From NCBI RefSeq assembly GCF_029867415.1, contig NW_026705445.1:310001-374000 (forward strand): a stretch of 64,000 bases of DNA, in the 5' to 3' direction. Positions 23,060 to 35,006 of the stretch are shown one piece after another. Source of the stretch: Vicia villosa. Taxonomy: Eukaryota; Streptophyta; Magnoliopsida; Fabales; Fabaceae. The position numbers were made by a program, and so were the translations under genes. Position 1 is the stretch's first letter; the number at the start of each line of letters is the position of its first letter. The notes under the pieces were generated by a model that did no database searches, was not told the origin of the DNA, and was given only the letters and a program-made list of their open reading frames with translations.

Positions 23060-26000
23060 TTACTCAAGGAGTTTCAACCCCATACCTCTCGAGGTTGTTT
23101 TTACTAAGTCTCTGGCCAGTGGCTTAGTAAACGGATCTGCCAAATTATAGCTTGTTCGTATATAGGTGAGAGAAATGATTCCATCCTTAATCAATTTTCT
23201 CACGAACGAATGTCTAAGTCCAATATGCCTAGACTTTCCATTGTACACTTTGCTGAACGCTCTTGCTAAAGTGGCTTGGATATCGCAGTGTATCATCACC
23301 TTTGAGACACTATCCTTAACCAATGGAACTTCCAACAGAAGATCTCTCAACCATTCCGCTTCTTGACCAGCGGAAGCGAGAGCCACGAACTCTGATTCCA
23401 TGGTCGAAAGCGTAATGCAGGTTTGTTTCTTGCTCTTCCAAGAAATTGCTCCTCTAGCTAGTGTAAATATCCACCCAGTTGTAGATTTATGATCTCCAAC
23501 ATTAGATATCCAACTCGCATCGGTATATCATTCTAGTATGGCAAGGAACCTACCTTAGTGAAGGCCAAGATCTTTGGTTTTCAATAGATAGCCAAAAATC
23601 CTCGTGATTGCCTTCCAATGTTCAGTACTTGGATTACTAGTAAATCTACTCATTTTACTAACTGCAAATGATATATCGAGTCTGGTACATTGCATTAAGT
23701 ACATGAGACACCCTATTGCACTTGCATATTCCAATTGATCCACTGCTCTTCCATTGTTCTTTTGAAGTTTGACGACATGATCAAAAGGAGTGGTTACCTC
23801 CTTAAATTTTAGGTGTTTGAACTTATCAAGCATTTTCTCAATATAGTGTGTTTGACTAAGTTCATAAACCCCACTATTTCTCTTAACTTTGATCCCTAGA
23901 GTTGTATCAACAAGTCCAAGATCTTTCATTTTGAAAGTGGAAGTTAGAAACCTCTCTGTTTCTAAAATTCCATTCAAATCATTACTAATTATCAGCATGT
24001 CATTGACATAGAGACAAAGGAATGTTACAGTGTTTTTTTACACCTTTGTGTATAAACACTTATCACGAGAATTAGGAATAAATCCATTAGAGAGTATCAC
24101 AGAATAAAACTTTTGATGCCATTGTTTTGGTGCTTGTTTTAAGCCATATAAGGATTTGATAAGCTTACACACCTTTTGTTCGTTTCAAGGAAGCACATAG
24201 CCTTCTGGTTGTTCCATGTATATTTCCTCATCGAGATCTCCATTTAGGAAGGCAGTTTTGACATCCATCTGATGAACTATAAGATCATTCAAAGAAGCTA
24301 AGGCAAACACCAATCTAATTGTGATTGTCCTTGCTACTGGTGCATAGGTGTCAAAGTAATCTATGCCTTCCTTTTGTCTAAATCCTTTTGCCACTAGTCT
24401 GGCCTTATAAGTGTTTAAAGTACCATCACTATGGTACTTTCTTTTAAACACCCACTTGCATCCAATGGGCCTTGATCCATTCGGTAAGTCAACAAGTTCC
24501 CAAGTGTGGTTTGACACGATTGAATCCATTTCATCTTGGATAGCATCCTTCCAAAAGGAAGAGTCCCTTGAAGTTATTGCGTCCTTGTATGTTTTAGGAT
24601 CAATTTCCTCTGGTCCTAGATTCCTTGTTTTCCGGACTCTCTTTCTTATCCTAGGCTTGGGTTGTGATTCAATGATTCGAGGATGCCTTCAGGTTGTATT
24701 TCTACAATTCGAGAAGATTCTTCTTCACAAGATTCTTTATTCGCGGCCGACTCCGATTCTTTATCCTTGGTGATAAGATTTTTAAAGAATTCCACATCTC
24801 GGGATTCTACAATTACATTAGACTCTAAATTTAACAGTCTATATGCCTTACTATTTTGTGCATATCCAACAAAGGCACATCTTATCCCTCGAGGACCCAA
24901 CTTGGTTCTCTTAGGATCCATGTTTTTATAGTAAGCCACGCACCCTCGCACTTTAAAGTAACTGATATTTGGCGCTCTGCCTTTCCATGCTTCATATGGA
25001 GAAATATCGGTTTTCTTTAAAGGAATTATATTGATTATATGGCAAGCAGATAGTAGGGCCTCACCCCATAAATTGAGAGGTAGTTCAGAATGCATCAACA
25101 TAGCATTCATGATCTCTTGATATGTTCGATTCTTTCTTTTTTCCATGCCATTTTGTTGCGGTGTGCGAGGTGCCGAACATTCATGTATTATGCCATGTTC
25201 TTCACAAAACACATCAAATTCAGTAGAAAAGTATTCACCGCCCCTATCACTCCTAAGGACTTTTATATTTCTACTTAATTGATTTTCCACTTCTGCTTTG
25301 TAAATCTTAAAGGCATTAAAATCATCATCTTTATGCTTTAAGAGATATACATGAGTGTATCTAGAGGAATCATTGATGAATGTAATAAAATATCTATTTC
25401 CTCCGCGTGTTAACATGTCATTAAATTCACACAAATCTGAATGTTCAAGATCAAGTAGATTTGTATTTCTTTCAACACTTTTGAAAGGTTTCTTAATCAT
25501 TTTTTATTTGACACATAATTCACATTTTTGGAAATCATTTATATCGTATGAAATCAATCCAGATTTAATTAGTCTCTTCATAGAACTAATACCAGAATGT
25601 GCTAATCTATTGTGCCATAAAGAAACAAACTCAAGCATGTAAGCAGAATTAGAAATTTTATTAATAATATTGTCAGTAGTACATAATTTGATCATTCCCT
25701 CAAAGGAATATCCTTTTCCAACAAACACTCCATTACGGGTCAAAATAAGTTTGCCCGATTCATAAACAGATTTAATACTCGGTTTTCCCAATAAATCCCC
25801 ACTAACAAGATTCTTATTCATGTCGGGGACATGAAGCACATTGACAAGAGTAACTTTCTTTCCGGAAGTGAAGTTGAGTTCGACCGATCCGGTTCCAACA
25901 TCCTTAGAGCGGACTTCATTTCCCATTTGTACTTCTTGTCCATCATTTGCCTCAGTATAAGTTTTGAATGCAGCCTTGTCATAGGAGACATGTACCGTAG

Positions 26001-26937
26001 CACATGTATCATACCACCAACCTTGAACTTTCCCTTTGATTGCCATAATTTCGCTCACCGTAGCAATTATGTCATCATTGGCCCGAACTGCATTGATCTC
26101 ATTTTTTGACTTGTGCCTGCAATCTCGAGCATAGTGTCCAGGTTTACCGCACACGTAACATCCATTTTTTGGACCTTTAGGACCGCCAGAATTCTTGAAC
26201 TTGTTATGTTCCTTCTTTGGTCCAAGATGACTCTTCATGTCATCAAGTTTCTTCTTTCCTTTGGTGGTCACAGCATTTTCTTTGGAAAGACCCGCATATT
26301 CTGATTTCTCCCTTTCCTTCGATTCCTCCTCGATTCGAAGATGTTTCTGGATTTTCTCCAAAGAGAAGTCCTCAAAACTGTGCAACAATTTCTTTCTGTA
26401 GCCTTTCTAAGAAGGTGGTAATTTTGCAATGATTGCACCAACTTGAAAAGTCTCAGGGATGTCTATTTTTACTGCTTTTATTTTATTCACAAGGACTTGC
26501 AATTCATGCACTTAGGGAAGAATGGGCTTAGATTCTATGAATTTAAAATCAAAATATTTAGAAATTAAGAACTTCTTCGTACCTTCCTCTTCAGCCTTGA
26601 ATTTGAATTCGAGCGCTTTCCAGATTTCTGTTGCCGACAGATTATTCGTATAGAGGTCATAGAGACGATCAGATAGTGTGTTCAAAATATATACATGACA
26701 TAGCAGTTCGTCCTCCTTACGTTTCATGCGCTCCTTCTTGACTTCTTCAGAATCATTTTCGGTTGGTTCTAGAATTGGTGTTAAGTCGGGATCCAAGACA
26801 TAATGAACCTTCAAGGCAGTCAGTAGGAATGTCATCTTGTCTTGCCATATGGTGTAGTTAGTTCCATCAAAAGGATCCAATTTGACAAGATCCTGGTTCA
26901 TAACTTTGATGCTTGAAACTGCAGCGTCGGAAGCCAT
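23060..26937 (-). pseudogene. Copia gag-pol, inactivated
   Basis: Gag starts MASDAAVSSIKVMNQ at 26937, with DPFDGTNYTIWQDKM typical of copia gag. The zinc knuckle CYVCGKPGHYARDC is near 26150. Protease reads WYDTCATVHVS (DTC-A in place of the usual D-S/T-G). GAG-pre-integrase (LWHNRLAHSG), integrase (LRSDRGGEYFSTEF, APRTPQQNG), RT and RNase H (HCDIQATLARA) follow. From 26937 down to 24646 the frame is constant with three stops (26512, about 26408, 25501). A frameshift lies between 24646 and 24530. The RT-RNase H frame then has more stops. The RT active site is YVND instead of YVDD (codon at 24002-24004). Confidence 0.93.
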
Positions 26938-26960
26938 TGAAGAATAAATACTTTTAAGAT

Positions 26961-27432
26961 TGTTAGAAATATCGGAAAGATCAAAAGGATCCAGGCTGAA
27001 TCGTGAATGGAGTCACTTTCCTTAAAAGTATTTCAAGCACTCTCTTAATTGTCTTAGAGTTTGGAAAGCAAGAATACCCAGGATAATGTCAGCCTTACTC
27101 GAGTCTGCACAAGACCGGTGAAGAACTCGAATGCAAGGAAGAGTGTTTGAAATAATGAAGAGGATTTACGATTTTGTTTTGTTTCATTTTGGATTCATAA
27201 ATGTGTATTTATAGGCCATGCATGTGTTGTTTCATAAGTTTGCAACTCTTGATGAAACAACACCTTTTTACCATATATTGCAATGGTTCATATATAATGA
27301 CACAAGGGACCCCTTCATGAAATGTTGTAAATTTGAATTCAAAAAACAAATTTATGCAACAACCAAAAATCTATTCCATTTTTTGTCACATTAGAACACA
27401 CTATGATAATTATTGTTTTATAATTTCCAACA
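26961..27432 (-). repeat. Copia element 5' LTR
   Basis: 472 bp; differs from the 3' LTR by scattered substitutions and small indels (for example GAAGAGGATTTACGATTTTG present only here). Confidence 0.93.
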
Positions 27433-27479
27433 ATTTGCATGGTGATTCACCAACCTAGGTAATTACGGAACCTGATGAA

Positions 27480-28134
27480 AGTTCATGACTCAGTTATGAG
27501 GATATTCCGGTTAAATGGATGCTTCATAATGGATATCCCTTACCTTTTGAAACAAGATAGCATGCAACATAATTTGATATGCATCAGATGAAAATCCAAT
27601 TAACCACGTAGACTCCAATATAAATTGTGTTATTAAATTCTGATTATGACATTAACACTTATATAAAAGCATTGAAAAAGTTAATGAAAATAGCTTATAA
27701 TATGGCCTTAATTTGTCTTTAACTTATTTTCATAAGCTTATTTTTAAAAACTATTAGCAGTGCCACCTCTCTTCATTTCATATAACTTAACAAATAATGA
27801 GCCTGGTAACCCCACAATCTAACACGTTTTTATAGTGATGTTGATCAAATCTTTTATTTGGAGTGCCACGCCAGGTCGCCAGCTTCCGTTAAAGGAAGTA
27901 GACGACAATAACCTAAATTGTGGACGAAAAACTTTAGGAGAATCATTATTCAAAGAAATTTTTTATAGGGACTAAAACTGAAATATGAGTTACTCATAGG
28001 GATTCATGACATATTTTATCCTTATTACTTATAGAAAATTCAATACAAGTACCAAGTTCTAATAAAACAATTAGCTTACAGGACTTACACCAATTTCTTC
28101 TTTACAAGAATTGCATATTGAATAATAAAATATT
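27480..28134. other. Spacer, no gene recognised
   Basis: AT-rich DNA after the last ABCG exon piece. It may include transporter intron and, around 28040-28095, a scrap of a Copia LTR. Confidence 0.5.
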
Positions 28135-28420
28135 GGGTTAAATATACAAAACTACCCTGTAATATAGGTGAAATTTGCTTTTTACCCTGTAAATTTTTTT
28201 TATCACCCCCTGAGATGTTAAAATATATGTGTTTTACCCCCTATATGCACAAGTTATCCCTTGTAATATTTTTTTTATGTACCTCCAAATTCAGTGTTTT
28301 ATTTGCACGCTTAGGGGGAAAATCCAAATAAAAAAGTATTATAGGGGTAATCCAAAAAAAATATTGCAAGGAGGTAAAACAAATTTCGCCTATATTATAG
28401 CGATAAAGTGGTATTAACCC
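28135..28420. mobile_element. Foldback MITE, Mutator-type
   Basis: The 286-bp unit starts GGGTTAAATATACAAAACTA and ends GTATTAACCC. The arms are inverted repeats (AATATAGGTGAAATTTG mirrored by CAAATTTCGCCTATATT). The flanks TAAAATATT and TAAATATTT are near-identical 9-mers, which fits a Mutator-like target duplication. No coding sequence. Confidence 0.7.
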
Positions 28421-28439
28421 TAAATATTTTGTTGATAGA

Positions 28440-28587
28440 TTATAGTTGTATGTATGTTATTGTTGTGGTTTTTTTGTTAGTTATCTGTTGTTTTTGTTGA
28501 GTTATGTTGTTATTTTTGTTGATACAAGTAAAATGTTTTTGTTAATATTGATGTTTTTGTTGAGTTATATATGTTTTTTTTTTGAGT

Positions 28588-28683
<96 letters not shown>

Positions 28684-28975
28684 TTGCTTTTTTGTTAATT
28701 ATGTTGTTGTTTTTGTTGAATTATATTATTATTTTTTGAGTTATGTTGTTGTTTTTGTTGATACAAGTAAAATGTTTTTGTTAATGTTGATGTTTTTGTG
28801 GAGATAAGAAAAATGTTTATGAAATTGTTGTGATTTTTGTTAGTTATGTTATTTTTGTTGACTTACTTTGTTGTTTTTGTTGAAACGAGCAAAATGTTTT
28901 TGTTAAAATTGATGTTTTTATTGAATTACATGAGTTGTTTTTGTTCAGTTATATATGTTATTGTTTTTGTTCAGT
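28440..28975. repeat. TTTTTGTTG-rich minisatellite block, copy 1
   Basis: Irregular repeats of TTTTTGTTGAGTTATG and relatives such as GATACAAGTAAAATG. The block matches 32060-32553 nearly throughout, so a ~500-bp segment is duplicated. It ends exactly at the LTR that starts at 28976. Confidence 0.85.
28591..28676. repeat. (AT)n array inside minisatellite copy 1
   Basis: About 86 bp of AT. The matching place in copy 2 (near 32216-32228) has only a few AT units. Confidence 0.97.
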
Positions 28976-31820
28976 TGTAACGAACCGATTTTTATTTTCC
29001 GTATTTAATTATTAGATGTTTTATTTATTTAATTATTATTTATGTGGTAATTAATTATTTAGTGTGTTTTGTGACTATTTGAATATGTGTGATATTTGAA
29101 TAAGTGAATAGATGTGTTATTAAGACTAGTAATGTGTTAATGAGCCTAGTTAATTAGAATGAGGAGTTGGGTGGGTTAAGCCCAATATAACAAGACTAGA
29201 GTTAGTAAGGGGTTATGTTAGAAAAACCTAGAATTAGAGAATAGAAGGAAATAGAGGCAAGAAGAGAAGAGAAGAGAAGAAAAAGAGAAAAGGGAGTAGA
29301 TTCTTGAAGAGGAAGGACTAGATATTCAAGGTAAGGGTGTGAATCTAAGTCATTATAGGTTTATATAATTGGGTAAAGGTTGTTGGGTTCATAAATGCAT
29401 GATTTAAGATTTGGAGATTTTGCTATTTCATGAGTTGAGTTGTGAAATTGATAGGATAATCCATAAATGATTTGAAACCTAATTTGTATTTATGATTCTA
29501 TGCATGATTCTATGAATGGGTATGAAAATAACATGTGAATTGGTGAATATGTGTTGATTTTGGTAAAACCCTAACTTTGTAGAATTGTGAGATTTGTACT
29601 ATTAAACATGTTTTTGGTAATGATTGTTGTTAATGAATGTTCAATACTGGTTATATGTGCCTTAAATTGCTGTTTGAGAATACTTTTGGGTGGTGGAAGT
29701 GTGGTTTCGCAGGTCTGATATCTCTGGTTATTTTCCTGCATAATCGCGCGTCCGCTAAGCGAAGTCTGGGAAAATTTTTGAAAATCGCGAGTCTGCTAAG
29801 CAGAGCTGCGAAAGTGGTTCGCTTCTGTTTTTAGTTCTGCAAAGCGCGCTTGAAGCCCGCTAAGCAAACTTTGTTGTTAAAAACTTTTCGAAACTTCTAC
29901 TTGGTGTATCTTTTGATCGGTAACTCCTTTTTATGCGCCATTTGGACCGTTGGAAAGCTAAAATAAATTCCTATCTTATAAGAATGGATTGAGAATCATT
30001 AGAAAATTATTTAATATGACTTATACTTTTTGTATGTGTTTGATATGTATGAATTGATAATGATGTTGTATGCTATATGCTATTAATTGTAAGTATTCGA
30101 TCGATATGAGCTGATAATGATGCCTTGTTATGAATTAACAATAAATATTCTTTTATTAATAAATAGAATTAAGCGTGTTATGTCGTTACCTGATTTGTGC
30201 AACATGATGTTTGTTGTTAATATGATTAATCTGTTGTCGTAGTTGCTAGTATGTGGAATTTGTTGTTGTTGTTTTAGACCCTATGGTCAATGTTGATAAG
30301 TTTCATTGTGATATATTGCGAAGTTGAATAAATGTTATGTATTGATATGACATAATGGCGTGATTGAGAAGTGATGAATTACCATAATGGTAATGAATAT
30401 GTTGTTGTCATTGAATCTTGGCATTAAGTTGATGATGTTTAGCCGATGTTGTGACGTGTTGTGAATGTTCTGTTTTGTGAATGTGCATTATCGAGTCGCA
30501 TCCATTGTATACGTGACGATTAGCCTGAAAATGGCAACGACTGTTAGCCTGAGAATGGCAACGACTATTTTCATGATAATGGCAATGACTATTAGCCTGA
30601 AAATGGCAACGACGATGGCCCGAATGGAAAATGTTGAGATGAGAGTTCTACTCCAAATGGTACCACATGAATATGCATATTATTGAGTCCCATATTGAGT
30701 TGCATTCGAGTCATTGTGATGATGAAGTGATTGTTATACTGTGTTGATGATATCGTTGAGAAGTTGAAATCATTTGATATGAATGGTTGATGTGTTATGG
30801 ATGTAATATATGTGACTGAAACACATGTGATGTGGATGTGAATATATATGAATTAATGATATATGTATATATGTGGATATGTGAATCATGTTTGATTGAT
30901 GATGATACATGTGGTGACAAATGTGGTTACTTGTATACTTTGATATAAACGACATGATTCCAATGATATAAATATATTCTATGATGTTTTCTGAATTGAG
31001 ATAGAGATGAGTAGGTGCATTTGGTGATATATGTTCATACTTGTGATATGTCGGTGAATTGTGTACATGTATATATAATTGGAAAACTTGTATACGTGAT
31101 TATGTGAAGATAACTTGTATCTTTGGAATATGATTATGTTTGTATACAATTGTTACTTTGTGAATGTTATTGGAAAGGATATGTACATTGAATCTATATG
31201 TTGGTGAAATATGATTATGTACATTATTTAGTAACCATGTTTGATCACATGGAATTGAATGAGCTAAAATGTAAATCTTGATATATTGTATACGAATGCA
31301 TGTTTATGTGAAGAGTGATGAATTTTTGAAATGTATTCTTGTTGTGTTTTAAATTTCCCATATTATGTTTATTTATAATGATTTAAATTCTGACCCTTCT
31401 GTTTGAATGTTATCCTTTGTTGGTAATGTGGATGTATTCGATAATTGAAGGATTAGTTGTCGTTAGTCCAAGTCGGGTTGTCGCTCTGATATGTAACACT
31501 CGGGGGATGAACGCTAGTTGTTTAGTTGTTGGATTTTATTGTTGAATAACTATGTTGATACATGAAAAGTAATTGGTGATGTTAAAATGAATTTAAGCTG
31601 AGAGATGCTTTGTCATCAAAGTTGATTAATGTAGTTCCGCTGCTTAATGTTAATAAATTTGATTCATGTGGTTTTAGTTCATCCGAGTATTTGTGTTATG
31701 TATCTATGATAGCATGATATTGTTGTTAAGTTGGATTGTAATACTCCAATTGTTTGTCGAAAAAGAATTTCACAACTCTGATTTCCTTAATAATTACCGG
31801 GGTAGAATTGGGGTGTTACA
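28976..31820 (+). mobile_element. Solo LTR of a Tekay-like Ty3/gypsy element
   Basis: It starts TGTAACGAACCGATTTTTAT and ends GGGTGTTACA, the same ends as the chromovirus LTR at 45489-48026. The first ~350 bp match that LTR closely (GGGTTAAGCCCAATAT, GATTCAAGGTAAGGGT, and similar). No internal domain, primer site or second LTR is present. The flanks (TCAGT left, AAAGA right) do not match, so no target duplication is visible. Confidence 0.85.
30515..30620. repeat. Short tandem repeat, AGCCTGAAAATGGCAACGAC unit
   Basis: Four to five imperfect copies inside the solo LTR. The open frame through them is a by-product of the repeat. Confidence 0.75.
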
Positions 31821-32059
31821 AAAGATGTCACAATTCTTTGTAAGATGAAAACATAAAACTCATTTCTTTGTCCTCCTCTTCACAATTCTGGTACATATGT
31901 GAAAGATTTTCCACATTCTTCAAATTGTTATTGTTGTTAAAACTATTTCTCTTTTAGAGTTTGTTCTTTTTCTTGTTGTTGAGACACTAAATCATATACG
32001 TTTAATATTTTTCCAATTGTTGTTGTTGTTGTTAAGATGAGATTAAAGGGTTTATGTAG
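31821..32059. other. Spacer between solo LTR and minisatellite copy 2
   Basis: TTG-rich low-complexity sequence; no gene. Confidence 0.5.
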
Positions 32060-32699
<640 letters not shown>

Positions 32700-32712
32700 A
32701 AAATATTATGTT

Positions 32713-32931
32713 TGTTATAAATATTTATACTAGTGGATGTCCATTCCTCTTCTTATTCTTCATCTTCCTATTCCACTTTAATGTACATAATTTTCTACCT
32801 CCCTTGGGTCCTATAAATAAGACCCATATTACAATGTAAAGTTCACCCTTGAGAAGAACATAATACTATGTTACTTGTTCTCTTCTCTTCCTGTCTTTTG
32901 ATCTCTATATAGTTTCATTTAGTTCATAATA
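32713..32931 (+). repeat. Copia 5' LTR, 219 bp
   Basis: TGTTATAAATATTTATACTA to TTCATAATA. It includes CCTATAAATAAGACCC, a TATA-like promoter box at about 32811-32821. Confidence 0.95.
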
Positions 32932-32952
32932 CGTTATCAGCACGACGCTCTC
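32932..32952 (+). other. Primer binding site CGTTATCAGCACGA
   Basis: Immediately follows the 5' LTR. This string is the usual minus-strand primer site of a group of plant Copia elements (initiator Met tRNA-related, internal priming). Confidence 0.75.
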
Positions 32953-33363
32953 AGGTATGATTTGGAGGAGATCATTGTTTTTATTTATTTATGATATTCA
33001 GTAAATATAATCATATTAGGACATTTAAAATTTTGTAATTTTATTTTTCAATGATTTTATTGTAATTTTATGGTTAAGATTATGTAATTTTATTGTAATT
33101 TTATTTGTCATAGAATTGATGTATGTTTAAGAATATTATAAAAAAAAAAATCAGGTAGCAACTCAACTTTAAGTAAGATGGGTTGATGTTGTTGAGGTTG
33201 TGGATAACACATGTGGCTTTACAATGATTCCAATTTTGATGGATAGTGCACAAATAAATTTAATTGTGTCAAAGGATTAAAAGGTGGATTTGGCTTAAAG
33301 CATGAAAGAATTATTTTTGCTTATTCGGTGGAATTGAATTAGAGAAAGAAGAAATAGCTTTTT

Positions 33364-33470
33364 GCATCCCAGAAGAATGGTTTTAATTTTAATGCATCCC
33401 AGAAGGATGGTTATAATTTTAAGATCATTGTTTGTAACAAAAGCAAAGCATCCCTGAAGGATAGCGAAAT
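33364..33470. repeat. GCATCCCAGAAGGATGG leader repeats
   Basis: Three copies start at 33364, 33394 and 33448 in the untranslated leader. The GCATCC/GGATGG core of each can form a small hairpin. Confidence 0.7.
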
Positions 33471-33733
33471 AACATTGTATAGTTCATGAAGAACTCATAA
33501 TGCTTTATTTATTTATTTTATTTTATTGTATATGTAAGATGTATTTTGTCACTAAATTGATATTTTTTTTTATAAAAAAAAACAGATAATTTTAAAACTA
33601 ATGTGACAATCTAGTTTACTATTGTGTTATTTCTAAATATTAGAATTTACAAAAGTATTATTTTAAATATTAATATTTAATATTGCCTTTATGATAATTA
33701 TGTCATTATAATATTTTTATTTCTTTTATTTTT

Positions 33734-34801
33734 ATGATAGAACTACTAAGTATGTCAAATCTTACAAAATTGGATTTTGGGGCTCTTGATATTTCGGGAA
33801 AGAACTATTTGACATGGGCCCTAGACGCCCAAATTCATTTAAGCGCAGAAGGTCACGGTGACACTATTAAAGAAGGAAATAAATCATCTGATCAACAAAA
33901 GGCAAAAGCCATGATATTCCTTCGTCGTCACCTTCACGAGGATCTTATAAATGAGTATCTTACCGTAACTGACCCACATGTCTTGTGGAAAAATTTGAAA
34001 GATAGATATGATCATCAAAAAACGGTTATCCTACCAAAAGCTCGATATGAATGGATGCATTTACGTTTGCAGGATTTTAAAAGTGTAAGTGATTATAATT
34101 CTGCAATGTTTAGAATAACTTCTAAGTTATTATTATGTGGAGAAAAAGTAACTGATGAAGATATGCTAGAAAAAAGATTTTCCACTTTTCATGCATCCAA
34201 TGTGCTCCTGCAGCAGCAGTATCGAGAAAAGGGGTTTATTAAATATTCTGACCTAATATCTTGTCTTCTTGTGGCTGAGCAAAATAATGAACTATTGATG
34301 AAAAATCACGAGGCCCGTCCCACTGGTACAACTCCATTCCCAGAAGTGAATGTGGCAAGGCACGACCACTATAGGAAAAATCGTGGTCGCGGTCGTGCAT
34401 ACGCACGTGGTCGTGGTCGTGGTCGTAATTATGCTCATGGTCTTGGTTTTGATCGTGGTCGCAATGGGAATCATAAAAACACATATTTCCACCCGAAGTG
34501 GAAAAATGTTGAAAAGAATGAAAAAGGAGGTCAGAGTAGAAAAACAAATGAAAATATTTGCTATTGTTGTGGAGGAAAAGGTCATTGGAGTCGCACTTGT
34601 CGTACTCCAAAACACCTTGTTGATCTTTATCAAAAATCACTGAAAAATAAAAAGGAAAGGATCGAGACTCACTTTGCTAATGAAGATGATGATCCAGATT
34701 ACGGTAATATGGATGTTACCCATTTAGATATTGGTGACTTCTTTGCTGATCCAGATGGAAAAATTGACCACCTTATTGGAGATGGAAGTGTCAAGAAATA
34801 A
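33734..34801 (+). CDS. Copia Gag protein
   Basis: An open 355-codon frame. Residues 10-100 hold the copia Gag start (LDFGALDISGKNYLTWALDA) and residues 60-200 the UBN2/DUF4219-like core (LWKNLKDRYDHQKTVILPKA). An Arg/Gly-rich linker with GRGRAYARGRGRGRNYAHG lies near residues 218-236, and one zinc knuckle CYCCGGKGHWSRTC near residues 277-290. It packages element RNA in virus-like particles in the cytoplasm. The start used is the first Met, though MSNLTKLDFG six codons later is equally plausible. Unlike pol, this frame is fully intact. Confidence 0.92.
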   Translation: MIELLSMSNLTKLDFGALDISGKNYLTWALDAQIHLSAEGHGDTIKEGNKSSDQQKAKAMIFLRRHLHEDLINEYLTVTDPHVLWKNLKDRYDHQKTVILPKARYEWMHLRLQDFKSVSDYNSAMFRITSKLLLCGEKVTDEDMLEKRFSTFHASNVLLQQQYREKGFIKYSDLISCLLVAEQNNELLMKNHEARPTGTTPFPEVNVARHDHYRKNRGRGRAYARGRGRGRNYAHGLGFDRGRNGNHKNTYFHPKWKNVEKNEKGGQSRKTNENICYCCGGKGHWSRTCRTPKHLVDLYQKSLKNKKERIETHFANEDDDPDYGNMDVTHLDIGDFFADPDGKIDHLIGDGSVKK

Positions 34802-35006
34802 AATTTATGGAAATTTTCTTTTTAAGTTTTATGGATGTTTTGAATTTTATTTTCTAATAATAATAAATTGTGTTTTCTATTTGTTTGTTTACATAATTTA
34901 CTATTTATATAATTTGTGTTTTTAATGTGCGCTTATAACTTATTGTTAAATAAAAATTATTATTGTTCTTAGAATGAATATGGACACTAGCTCCAGTAAT
35001 TAAGAT
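34802..35006 (+). other. Noncoding AT-rich gap between gag and pol
   Basis: About 205 bp, very T-rich, ending GTTCTTAG before the protease frame. It could be an intron-like or spacer device that separates gag from pol expression; no experiment can be read from the sequence. Confidence 0.5.

Larger units (their letters stand above)
22054..27432 (-). mobile_element. Ty1/copia retrotransposon inside the ABCG pseudogene
   Basis: Two LTRs (22054-22516 and 26961-27432) share sequence end to end, with TGTTRGAAAT and ATTTCCAACA ends. Between them on the - strand lie gag, protease, integrase, reverse transcriptase and RNase H in copia order. A polypurine tract precedes the 3' LTR. The flanks share only AT, not the usual 5-bp duplication. 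Multiple stops, a frameshift and a mutated RT active site show it is dead. Confidence 0.95.
21285..27470 (+). pseudogene. ABCG24/28-like half-transporter pseudogene, split by a Copia element
   Basis: Pieces in order read PPGSYCPLATLNKAKSVC (about 21292-21348), CEGANVYADF and KTFCSAGSFCPTT (about 21480-21560), YSDQVLTTREMRVEKSREAS (about 21760-21830), HQRWKLAIDVAKEG (about 21860-21900), then [20 protein letters not shown] and [10 protein letters not shown] up to 22053. The text resumes at 27433 with ICMVIHQP. This is the cysteine-rich extracellular N-terminus, a linker and the Walker B/H-loop part of plant ABCG24/28-type (WBC) transporters. Walker A and the signature motif are deleted between the linker and LDET, and the Walker B neighbour reads LDET instead of LDEP. 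Stops and frame changes occur throughout. The whole membrane domain is missing. Confidence 0.85.
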
